From Hyphomicrobiales bacterium (GTDB lineage: Bacteria > Pseudomonadota > Alphaproteobacteria > Rhizobiales > Rhizobiaceae), in NCBI GenBank assembly GCA_900470285.1, contig UCAG01000003.1, positions 124,001-188,000 on the forward strand: 64,000 nt of DNA, in the 5' to 3' direction. The translations under genes and the position numbers were made by a program. The notes beneath the pieces are model-generated. The model made no database searches and was not told the origin of the DNA. It worked only from the letters and a program-made list of their open reading frames with translations. The number at the start of each line of letters is the position of its first letter. The stretch's first letter is position 1. Positions 10,858 to 18,503 of the stretch are shown here, piece after piece.

Positions 10858-11861
10858 ATTTCTGCTCCTTTGCGCAATCTCCACACCAGATGCAGGAAGA
10901 ATGGGGCACCGATCAAGGCTGTTAATACACCGAGCTTCAGGTCCTTCTCCGGCAGAATAAGACGTACAAAAATATCAGCTGCCAGCAGCATGACTGCCCC
11001 GCCTATTGCCGAAGCCGGTAGCAGGCGCGACGGGCGGGAACCAACTAGCGGGCGCAAGACATGCGGCACTACCAGCCCGATAAAGCCAATTGCTCCTGCC
11101 ACAGCCGTTGCAGCGCCGACACTCATCGCCGTGCCTGCAACGACAAGAAACTGCACTTTGCGCAAATCAACACCCATGCTGGCTGCGGTTTCCTGCCCCA
11201 AAGTCAGCGCATCCAGTGAACGGCCTGACAGGATCAGCATGATCCAGCCAAGGCTCATAAACGGCAACACCAGCCAGACATGGCTCATGGAACGATCATT
11301 TAAGGAGCCAAGCATCCAGAAGACAATTTCCATCAGGGCAAAAGGATTGGGTGCAAGGCTCAGTGCCAGTGACGTCAGCGCACCGGCAAAGGCTGAGACT
11401 GCAACACCGGCCAGAATAACCGTAATAGTAGAGCCGCTACCGCCTGCCAGAAACTGCACCAAGATTACAGCTATAAATGCAAAACCCAATGCCATCAGCG
11501 GGAGGCTTAAAGGAAACAGCAAAGACAAGCCGCTATAAAGCGCCAGAACCGCGCCAAGTGAGGCGGAAGAACTCACCCCCAACAGCCCGGGCTCGGCTAA
11601 GGGATTGCGCAAATAACCTTGCAAAGCCGCACCGGACAAGCCAAGTGTTAATCCGATCATTAGCCCCAACAAGGCACGGGGAAGCCGCAATTGCTGCATG
11701 ATCAGCACTGTATCGCTATCCCCCGCTCCGAACAGACCGGACAGCCCCTGCATAAGATTGATGGAAGACGAACCGGTCTGCAGCGAGATGACAAACAGGG
11801 CGATCATTATCACGCCAAGCGCAAGCAACAGACCATAATAGCGCGGGTTCTGATCCATCAT
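10854..11861 (-). CDS. btuC: Cobalamin ABC transporter permease
   Basis: A 335-residue FecCD/BtuC-family inner-membrane permease with about ten hydrophobic segments. Family signatures are visible: RLPRALLGLMIGLTLGLSGAA near residue 60-80, the AGAIGFIGLVVPH loop that contacts the ATPase, and RLL.ASAIGGA after it. The start is the ATG at 11861, which overlaps the btuF stop as ATGA and has GGAG six bases upstream; the frame stays open for 23 more codons, but those lie inside btuF. It overlaps btuD by four bases at its end, so both junctions look translationally coupled. The substrate is inferred from the upstream B12 riboswitch. Confidence 0.88.
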   Translation of the reverse strand: MMDQNPRYYGLLLALGVIMIALFVISLQTGSSSINLMQGLSGLFGAGDSDTVLIMQQLRLPRALLGLMIGLTLGLSGAALQGYLRNPLAEPGLLGVSSSASLGAVLALYSGLSLLFPLSLPLMALGFAFIAVILVQFLAGGSGSTITVILAGVAVSAFAGALTSLALSLAPNPFALMEIVFWMLGSLNDRSMSHVWLVLPFMSLGWIMLILSGRSLDALTLGQETAASMGVDLRKVQFLVVAGTAMSVGAATAVAGAIGFIGLVVPHVLRPLVGSRPSRLLPASAIGGAVMLLAADIFVRLILPEKDLKLGVLTALIGAPFFLHLVWRLRKGAEI

Positions 11862-12730
11862 CGCTCTCCGTTTGCCTGTCTGGCACGCTGCAAAATTCTC
11901 ACCGCTTCCAGCGTATAGACTGAACCGCACGACCAGCTGCGCGCAGGCACTGCCACATGCTGTGTTTTACGCCCCTGATCACTTACCAAAGCTTTCATAA
12001 CCGGATGCCGGTAATTCTGATAGGCCAGTGCCGGTTTCTCATAAAACTCAGGTTCGACAATCATATCCGGCTTCAGGCGAATGAGATCTTCCAGCGATAC
12101 ACGCCCTGCTGCCAGCCTGCTGTCACTGGCACCAAGATTGGTAATATCCAGCAGTTTCATAATCTCATCTGACAATGTTCCCACGCCGGAGGTGTAACCA
12201 TTAGGCTCATAAAGCAGCGCGGTTACCGGTTGTGTATTCATCTGCAAAGCGTTAAGCGTCCGGTCGATTTCAGCAATTTGTGCCTGTGCTTTTTCCTGCT
12301 GTCCTAGCACCTGCCCCATTTGCGTGATCTGCTGACGGATATCGGCAAAGCTCTGCGCATAACCGAAACGCTCAATCCTTATGCCTTCCCACTCCAGAAC
12401 CGCGAGCTTGTCCGGCGCTGTGTAGACCGAGGCCAAAACCAGATCGGGCTTCAGTGCCAGTATTTCCTCAAGGCCGGAACGGTTGACATGATAATTTCCG
12501 GCCTGTTTTGCGACCGGTGAAGAAACCGGATCTGCTGCAATATGGCTGACAGAGACGATCTGAGACGGATCAGCCAGCGACAGTGCCAGAATATCCGTAC
12601 AAAGATTGAGCGAAACCACCCGCTGCGGCAGTATCTGCGCCTGCAACGGCAAGGCACAGAAGTACAAAAGGCAGGCCGCGAGAACGGCCTGCCTTTTGGT
12701 AAAACTGATGAGGGCGGTTAAACGCACCAT
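11858..12730 (-). CDS. btuF: Periplasmic cobalamin-binding protein
   Basis: A 290-residue substrate-binding protein of the BtuF/FecB (class III) fold. The N-terminus has a signal peptide (residues about 12-32, hydrophobic, ending LQAQ). The lobes start with QRVVSLNLCTDILALSL and carry the LALKPDLVLAS and IRLKPDMIVEP motifs that follow the long connecting helix in this family. It captures cobalamin after BtuB and hands it to BtuCD. It starts two bases after btuB and overlaps btuC by four. By sequence alone it could be a haem or siderophore binder; the riboswitch argues for B12. Confidence 0.85.
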   Translation of the reverse strand: MVRLTALISFTKRQAVLAACLLYFCALPLQAQILPQRVVSLNLCTDILALSLADPSQIVSVSHIAADPVSSPVAKQAGNYHVNRSGLEEILALKPDLVLASVYTAPDKLAVLEWEGIRIERFGYAQSFADIRQQITQMGQVLGQQEKAQAQIAEIDRTLNALQMNTQPVTALLYEPNGYTSGVGTLSDEIMKLLDITNLGASDSRLAAGRVSLEDLIRLKPDMIVEPEFYEKPALAYQNYRHPVMKALVSDQGRKTQHVAVPARSWSCGSVYTLEAVRILQRARQANGER

Positions 12731-12732
12731 TC

Positions 12733-14736
12733 TCAGAAAGAGGCTTTCAAACCGGCAAATGCGCCGCGACCCGGTGTATTATAACCGTAGACTTCCTGAT
12801 ATTTTTTATCGAACAGGTTTTCGATACGGGCATAACCTTCAAGCTTATCTGTGAACTTATAGCTGCCGCCGATATTGACCACGGTGTAGCTGCCCAGATT
12901 AACGCGGGATGATGCACCACCTATGAAGGCAACATCTTCCATCTTGCCATTGAATACAGCTTCACCGAACAGGCGCGCGCGATCTTCATAGAATGTATAA
13001 GCCACATTCGCAGAACCTGAATGACGCGGACGGCGCACCGCATCAAGGTCATCCGCACCTTTCGAAGAGGTGTAAGTATAGCTACCGCCGGCTGTGAAGC
13101 CATGGAACAGGTTCAGCGTTGCAGCCAGTTCCACACCATGACGACGACTTTTTCCGTCAAGGTTTTTCACTGTTGATGTCCAGTCCGGATTATAGACTGT
13201 CACGATCTCATCCCGCAGATCCTGATTGAAATAGGTTACATCTGTAACCAAAAGACCATCAAAGAAAGCATATTCCAGACCGATATCCCAGCCAAGGCTT
13301 TTCTCAGGCTTCAAATTCGGATTGCCGACAAAGGTGCTCGGCGTATAGCCGAACTGCTCGAAGAAAGTCGGATTGGTCACACCGGTGCCAACGGAACTGT
13401 GCAGACGGGCATTTGTATCAGGAATTGCCCATGCACCGCTCAGAGAGAAAGTTGTGGCATCGTCAAAATCTTTATTCACGTCATGGCGCAAACCAAGATT
13501 AACGAAGAACTGATCCGCAAACTCACCATTATATTCGCCGACAAAAGAATACATCGAGCGCTTATGATGTTCAAACTGGGTCGGATCCATCCACGGATTG
13601 GACAAATCATTCTCCGTCGCCACCTGACGGAAACGCTCCTGCTGCCATTCTATACCGCCGGTAATTTTGTGACGTGCATCTGCAAAACTCGGCGTATCAA
13701 AAGCATAGGTCGCCTGATAGGAGGCCGTATAGCGGCTGCCTTTATTTTCAGCAGGATAGTCAGGTGCAATATATTCATATTTGCGGTCACTGCCGGTGAA
13801 ACGCAGTTTCTGCGTCAGCGCATCATCCAATGCTGTCCATGTTAGACCAACACTTCCCAGAAGCTCATTCGTCTTACCTTCCAGACCGATTGAATCCAGC
13901 GGGTTAAGGGATGTCATATTATCAAGATCAGTGCGGTTCTTCACATAACGCAAAGTCGCGTCGAGTTTGGCTGTATCCGACAGATCAATATTGACCTTAC
14001 CATTCAGCGTCAGATTTTCATCGCCGTCTTTTTCATCGCCGACATTGGAAATATTGAAACCTTTAGTGCGGCGGTAGGAGGCGGCCAGCGCCATATCATA
14101 ATTTTCAGCACCGCCCTGCAACAGCACGCCACCGAGCCATGAATTCTGGCTGCCGGCTTCCGTTGTACCGCTGATTTTGAAACCATCGCGCTTGCCGCCT
14201 TTTGTGATAATATTCACAACGCCAGCCAGTGCATTTGAGCCCCAGAATGCGCTCTGAGGGCCGCGCAGAATTTCAATCCGGTCAATATCTTCCGCCTGCA
14301 AGGCGCCGAAATCATAGGCATCACCGGAAGCAGCATTCATTTCAACGCCGTCAACCATTACCAGAAGATGGTTTGCTTCAGCACCGCGCACACGAATATT
14401 GGTCATACCGCCTTTGGAGCCTGAACGTGATACGGCAAAACCCGGCACCATACGCAGCGCATCGGCCACATAACGCACCTGATTTTGCTCAAGTTGCTTA
14501 CCGGTAATCACAGTCACTGCACGGCCGGTCTTGCCTTCTTCAATCGGCGTGCGACCGGCTGTTACGAGGATTTCTTTAAGCTGTACCGGCTCCTGCTTTT
14601 TCTCTTGCGCCAGCGCATTGCCAAGGCTGAAAACTGTCAAAGCCGTTCCGAGTACCAAAACTGATTTTTTATGCTGCAACAAATTGCGTGTCATGCTGTC
14701 CCGCCATAGATCAGACAACGCACGCTTCTTCAGCAT
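12733..14736 (-). CDS. btuB: TonB-dependent vitamin B12 receptor
   Basis: A 667-residue outer-membrane receptor. It has a signal peptide ending GNALAQ, a TonB-box-like EILVTAGRTP, a plug domain (AVTVITGKQLEQNQVRYVAD, RVRGAEANHLLVMVDGVEMN, IEILRGPQSAFWGSNALAGVVNIIT) and a 22-strand-type beta-barrel with the C-terminal family signature RIENLFDKKYQEVYGY and a terminal Phe. It takes up B12 using TonB energy. The riboswitch lies 110-150 bases upstream. Two starts are possible: ATG at 14736 with AGGA upstream, or ATG at 14694, which gives a more usual signal peptide but a weaker site. It heads the btuBFCD operon. Confidence 0.9.
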   Translation of the reverse strand: MLKKRALSDLWRDSMTRNLLQHKKSVLVLGTALTVFSLGNALAQEKKQEPVQLKEILVTAGRTPIEEGKTGRAVTVITGKQLEQNQVRYVADALRMVPGFAVSRSGSKGGMTNIRVRGAEANHLLVMVDGVEMNAASGDAYDFGALQAEDIDRIEILRGPQSAFWGSNALAGVVNIITKGGKRDGFKISGTTEAGSQNSWLGGVLLQGGAENYDMALAASYRRTKGFNISNVGDEKDGDENLTLNGKVNIDLSDTAKLDATLRYVKNRTDLDNMTSLNPLDSIGLEGKTNELLGSVGLTWTALDDALTQKLRFTGSDRKYEYIAPDYPAENKGSRYTASYQATYAFDTPSFADARHKITGGIEWQQERFRQVATENDLSNPWMDPTQFEHHKRSMYSFVGEYNGEFADQFFVNLGLRHDVNKDFDDATTFSLSGAWAIPDTNARLHSSVGTGVTNPTFFEQFGYTPSTFVGNPNLKPEKSLGWDIGLEYAFFDGLLVTDVTYFNQDLRDEIVTVYNPDWTSTVKNLDGKSRRHGVELAATLNLFHGFTAGGSYTYTSSKGADDLDAVRRPRHSGSANVAYTFYEDRARLFGEAVFNGKMEDVAFIGGASSRVNLGSYTVVNIGGSYKFTDKLEGYARIENLFDKKYQEVYGYNTPGRGAFAGLKASF

Positions 14737-14849
14737 TGCATTGTCCTGAATGATACAAACCGCATTTGAGACAGGCTGAAAACAACAGGCATATCCGCAT
14801 GCGGCAACATTTTAACAATGTCACCGTCACGGACGTCCGCGCCTGCGCA

Positions 14850-15045
14850 CCCCTCGTGCACCGGCTGGTGACCGGAAAAGGCAGGTCTCCTGACTTGCGG
14901 GTCATCACGAACGCTCCGCCTTCCCGTCCTCGGGGACAGTGGCTTACCGGAGGCCGCTCACCGTTACAGTTGCGGGGGCAGTCACGGATTGGACACCGTG
15001 TTCCCTTTTCATTTGTCTGAAGCAATAATGCTCAGACAAAACCTT
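14850..15045 (-). promoter_or_regulatory. Cobalamin (adenosylcobalamin) riboswitch
   Basis: On the minus strand the conserved core is clear: GGGAA then GGTG, AATCCGTGACTGCCCCCGC, GCCACTG, GGGAAGG, and the B12 box AGTCAGGAGACCTGCC at 14880-14895. It precedes btuB, so bound cobalamin should shut down the uptake operon. Outer boundaries are approximate. Confidence 0.93.
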
Positions 15046-15166
15046 TTCCGTGTAAAGCGATAACAATGCACCGCTTCACGGTCAATTCTTAAGCAATTAT
15101 GAACTGCGTTTTTCAACGGGGCGTGATACTTGTGCCGCAGTTTCAAAAAGATAGCCGCTTTATCCG

Positions 15167-16177
15167 TTACAGTGCCCGGATATCATCAAAGAGTTTTTGC
15201 GGAATTGTCACCGTACCACTGGCCAGACTGCGTTCACGAGCTTCATAGCGGCGCTGCGACGGCAGCCGTGCGCCCTGATCTGTAATCGCCGAGAACATTT
15301 TCTCCGCCCGCGCCATATGTTCAGCCATTGCTGCGCCGAGGAAACTCTCCGGATTCAAGGCAATCACGATTTCCCCGTGTTTCGGCGTTGCACCACGGCC
15401 ATTATCCCATTGCTGAGATTCAAGGCTCAGCATATCGCCGATCAACGGCCCTGCCAGCAGCTCCACCATGGCAGAAAGCGCTGATCCTTTATAACCGCCA
15501 AAGGTCAGCATTGCGCCTTCCAATGCAGTCTTTGCATCAGTCGTCGGCTCACCGTTTTTATCAACCGCCCAGCCTTCCGGTATCGGTTTGCCTGCCCGGC
15601 GATGCAGTTCAATCTCACCGCGCGCCGCAGCACTGGTGGCAAAGTCAAAAACAAACGGATATTTGCCGGCGCGCGGCCAGCCAAAGGCAATCGGATTGGT
15701 GCCGAACACACCGGTCTTACCACCGGCAGGCGCGACCCATGAATGGCTCGGCACCATCGTCAGTGAAACCAGACCATGCTCTGCAAGCATCTCCACTTCC
15801 GGCCACAAAGCAGAGAAATGAACGCAATTGTTGATCGCCATTGCAGCAACGCCCAGCTTGCGGGTTTTCTCCACTAGCATCGGCAGGCCTTTTTCCAGTG
15901 CCAGCAAGGAATAACCGCCCTTGGCATCCACTGCGACAATACCACCGGCACGGTCTTCCACCTCCGGCTCAGCATCCAGCACAACAGCACCGGTTTTAAT
16001 GGTCTGAGCACAGCTCAGCACACGATAAAGCCCGTGTGAATCACACTCATCACGCTGACAGCTTTGCAGCAAACGCGCATTGGCCTGCGCATGCTCCTGA
16101 GAAAGACCAAGCTTGATAAAGGTCTTTTCCGCAAGATTGTAAGCTTCATCCAGCGTGATGGTAATGGTGGCGGTCAT
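15167..16177 (-). CDS. Ldh-family NAD(P)H oxidoreductase, DpkA/LhpD-like
   Basis: A 336-residue enzyme of the malate/L-lactate dehydrogenase 2 family, which uses its own non-Rossmann NAD(P)-binding fold. The signature DECDSHGLYRV (about 53-63), the GGYSLLALEKG and PAGGKTGVFGTNPIAFGWP segments and FDFATSAAARGEIELHRRAG are all present. The segment NNCVHFSALWPEVE resembles delta1-piperideine-2-carboxylate / delta1-pyrroline-2-carboxylate reductases of this family, which act in lysine/proline catabolism, so that activity is the best guess; malate, lactate or ureidoglycolate dehydrogenase remain possible. It stands alone between the B12 riboswitch and the helicase gene. No own terminator is obvious. 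Confidence 0.78.
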   Translation of the reverse strand: MTATITITLDEAYNLAEKTFIKLGLSQEHAQANARLLQSCQRDECDSHGLYRVLSCAQTIKTGAVVLDAEPEVEDRAGGIVAVDAKGGYSLLALEKGLPMLVEKTRKLGVAAMAINNCVHFSALWPEVEMLAEHGLVSLTMVPSHSWVAPAGGKTGVFGTNPIAFGWPRAGKYPFVFDFATSAAARGEIELHRRAGKPIPEGWAVDKNGEPTTDAKTALEGAMLTFGGYKGSALSAMVELLAGPLIGDMLSLESQQWDNGRGATPKHGEIVIALNPESFLGAAMAEHMARAEKMFSAITDQGARLPSQRRYEARERSLASGTVTIPQKLFDDIRAL

Positions 16178-16281
16178 GGCTGCGGTATCCTCCCTGCGTA
16201 TAAAGCCTGCTTTAAAAGCAGTCTAATATATCAGATACCTAACCCAGCCATTACAAAACAGCAAGTTATTACCTTATTAAA

Positions 16282-16308
16282 ATAAAAAACCCGCTCAGAG
16301 AGCGGGTT
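16282..16308 (-). terminator. Intrinsic terminator of helicase gene
   Basis: AACCCGCT and AGCGGGTT pair around a short loop, and on the minus strand a T-run follows. It lies 17 bases past the helicase stop codon. Confidence 0.8.
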
Positions 16309-16324
16309 CTTCAAAGCTTAGATA

Positions 16325-18154
16325 TCAGCGGGAGAATTTGCGGTCGCCGCCCTCACGCGGCTTGCGCGGGCCTTTTGGCTTATCGCCGTAAGGCTTGCCT
16401 TCACCGCCTTTAAAGCGGGACTTGCCTTTCGGCGCGCCCCAGCCCGGCTTGTCATCACCACCGCGCTTGTCAAAGCGGCGTTCGCCACCGCGATCAGAAC
16501 GCGGGCCACGGCTTTCCTGCTCAGGCGCAGTTGAAGTGCGGATCACCAGACCTTTTTCGCCTGTACCCTGTTCTTCAACAGTCGCAAAATATTCCTTGGC
16601 TTTTTCGCTGTTAATCTCGAAACGGGTTTCGTTTTCAAGAATACGGATTGCACCAACATCGCCCTTGGAAACCTGACCGGCTTTACAGATCAAAGGCAGA
16701 ATCCATTTCGGATCTGCACGATGTTTGCGACCGGCAGACAGTGTAAACCATGCACCGCCATTGAAGGAGGAACGATCTTCACGCGGAGCGCGCTCCGAGC
16801 GCTCACCACGCTCGCGTACCGGTGCGCCCAAAGCGCGTACAGGACCTTCAGAAACATCTTCCGGTGCCGGACGGCTTTCAATTTCACGGCGTAAATAAGC
16901 GGCTGCGATCTGTTCAGGCGTATAACGCGCCTGCAATTCGCGCATCAGCTCCTGCATGTCTTCAGGAATCTCATCGCTGAGACGTTCGTTGCTAAGGATA
17001 ACCTCACGAACCTTTTCCTGAACCGCATTAATAGTCGGCGCTGCAATGCTCTTGGCATCCAGACGTGTCATTTGCAGCAGACGCTCAGCCGAACGACGGC
17101 GGGAGAAAGGAACCACCAGAATACAGGTGCCTTTACGACCAGCGCGACCGGTACGACCGGAGCGGTGCAGCAGTGTTTCACCATTATTCGGCAGATCGGC
17201 ATGAATAACCAGATCAAGATTTGGCAGATCAATACCGCGTGCAGCAACGTCTGTTGCTACGCAAACACGGGCACGGCCATCGCGCATGGATTGCAGCGCA
17301 TTGGTACGTTCAGCCTGTGACAATTCACCGGAGAGTGCCACAACAGAGAAGCCACGATTGCTCAGACGACTTGCCAGATGCTTCACGCCTTCACGGGTGG
17401 AAGCAAAGATAATGGTGTTGACATTATCATAATAAAGCAGCGTGTTGATGATCGCGTTTTCGCGCTCATGCGGCGGCACAATCATTGCCTGATAGGTAAT
17501 ATCAGCGTGTTTTTCATGGCTGGCGGTTGCAGTAATGCGCAATGCATCTTTCTGGAAACGCTTGGCAAGCAACGCAATGGATTTGGAAACCGTTGCCGAG
17601 AACATCAGTGTACGACGATCTTCCGGTGCTTCACCGAGAATGAATTCCAGATCTTCGCGGAAGCCGAGATCAAGCATCTCATCAGCTTCATCAAGCACAA
17701 CGGCACGCAGATCAGACATATTCAGCGCACGGCGGGTGATATGATCACGCAGACGACCCGGTGTACCCACGATAATATGTGCACCGCGTTCCAGATTGCG
17801 GCGTTCTGTGCGGATATCCATACCACCAACACAAGTGGTGATACGGGCACCGGTTGGTGCGTAGAGCCATTCCAGCTCGCGGGCAACCTGCAAAGCCAGT
17901 TCGCGTGTCGGCGCAATAATCAGAGCCAATGGCGCACGCGGGGCTTCCAGACGATCGCCCTGTTCGAGCAGATCAGCTGCCATGGCAATACCAAAAGCAA
18001 CAGTTTTACCGGAGCCGGTCTGAGCGGAAACCAGCAGATCGCGACCGTCATTGTCAGGCGTCAGCATAGCTTCCTGAACGGAGGTCAGTTCCTCATAGCC
18101 ACGAGCTTTGAGCGCACCGGCAAGGGCAGGTGCAATAGTAGAAGGCAAGGTCAT
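16325..18154 (-). CDS. DEAD-box ATP-dependent RNA helicase (DeaD/CsdA-like)
   Basis: A 609-residue RNA helicase. Core motifs: AQTGSGKT (44-51), APTRELA (81-87), TPGR (131-134), DEAD (155-158), SAT (186-188), and HRSGRTGRAGR (330-340). Residues about 460-550 form a DbpA/CsdA-type RNA-binding domain (GGAWFTLSAGRKHRADPKWILPLI), followed by an Arg/Gly/Lys-rich tail with repeats such as RGGERRFDKRGG that probably binds RNA nonspecifically. This layout matches CsdA/DeaD, which helps ribosome assembly and mRNA turnover, especially in the cold. The acidic/basic stretch RERGERSERAPRED is low complexity. It is monocistronic with its own terminator and a 349-base upstream gap. Confidence 0.9.
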   Translation of the reverse strand: MTLPSTIAPALAGALKARGYEELTSVQEAMLTPDNDGRDLLVSAQTGSGKTVAFGIAMAADLLEQGDRLEAPRAPLALIIAPTRELALQVARELEWLYAPTGARITTCVGGMDIRTERRNLERGAHIIVGTPGRLRDHITRRALNMSDLRAVVLDEADEMLDLGFREDLEFILGEAPEDRRTLMFSATVSKSIALLAKRFQKDALRITATASHEKHADITYQAMIVPPHERENAIINTLLYYDNVNTIIFASTREGVKHLASRLSNRGFSVVALSGELSQAERTNALQSMRDGRARVCVATDVAARGIDLPNLDLVIHADLPNNGETLLHRSGRTGRAGRKGTCILVVPFSRRRSAERLLQMTRLDAKSIAAPTINAVQEKVREVILSNERLSDEIPEDMQELMRELQARYTPEQIAAAYLRREIESRPAPEDVSEGPVRALGAPVRERGERSERAPREDRSSFNGGAWFTLSAGRKHRADPKWILPLICKAGQVSKGDVGAIRILENETRFEINSEKAKEYFATVEEQGTGEKGLVIRTSTAPEQESRGPRSDRGGERRFDKRGGDDKPGWGAPKGKSRFKGGEGKPYGDKPKGPRKPREGGDRKFSR

Positions 18155-18503
18155 GAATGACTTTCAGCAATGGCTCACCCACGCATCAACTGGCCCCGAC
18201 ATTATTTGCTCTGAAGTTTCAGAAGCAAATGTCCCATCCCTGGCTTCATTCATGATGAAACGGCAAAAAGCCGTATACCATGCTTTCACACATCCGTGAC
18301 CGGTAACGTAAATAAGCAAACAACAATAAGTGATGATGCTGCGCTACGTAAAGGCGAATGACATTGAGGTCAACCTGCAACGGGCGATTGTTACAATCTA
18401 TTCCGCGCAGCAGACCAGTCTTTCACCTTTTAAGGCGCTTATGTTGCAAAACCGGAGTTTTGCAACATGTTCTGGTGCCTCTTACTGCATTAACTGCATA
18501 AGA
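18155..18503. other. Gap between helicase start and polA end
   Basis: This 349-base gap must hold the helicase promoter and 5' leader. I see the dyad at 18441-18468 (listed separately) and a weak ACGGC/GCCGT hairpin near 18260-18275, but no convincing gene. Confidence 0.4.
18441..18468. repeat. Perfect 12-base inverted repeat without T-tract
   Basis: ATGTTGCAAAAC and GTTTTGCAACAT are perfect arms around CGGA, 36 bases past the polA stop. Neither strand has a following T-run, so it is not a standard intrinsic terminator; it may be an mRNA 3' end stabiliser or a protein site. Confidence 0.6.

Noticed and set aside
10084-15045. The ABC transporter as an iron-siderophore system
   Set aside because: The protein families allow it, but the cobalamin riboswitch upstream of the receptor argues for B12.
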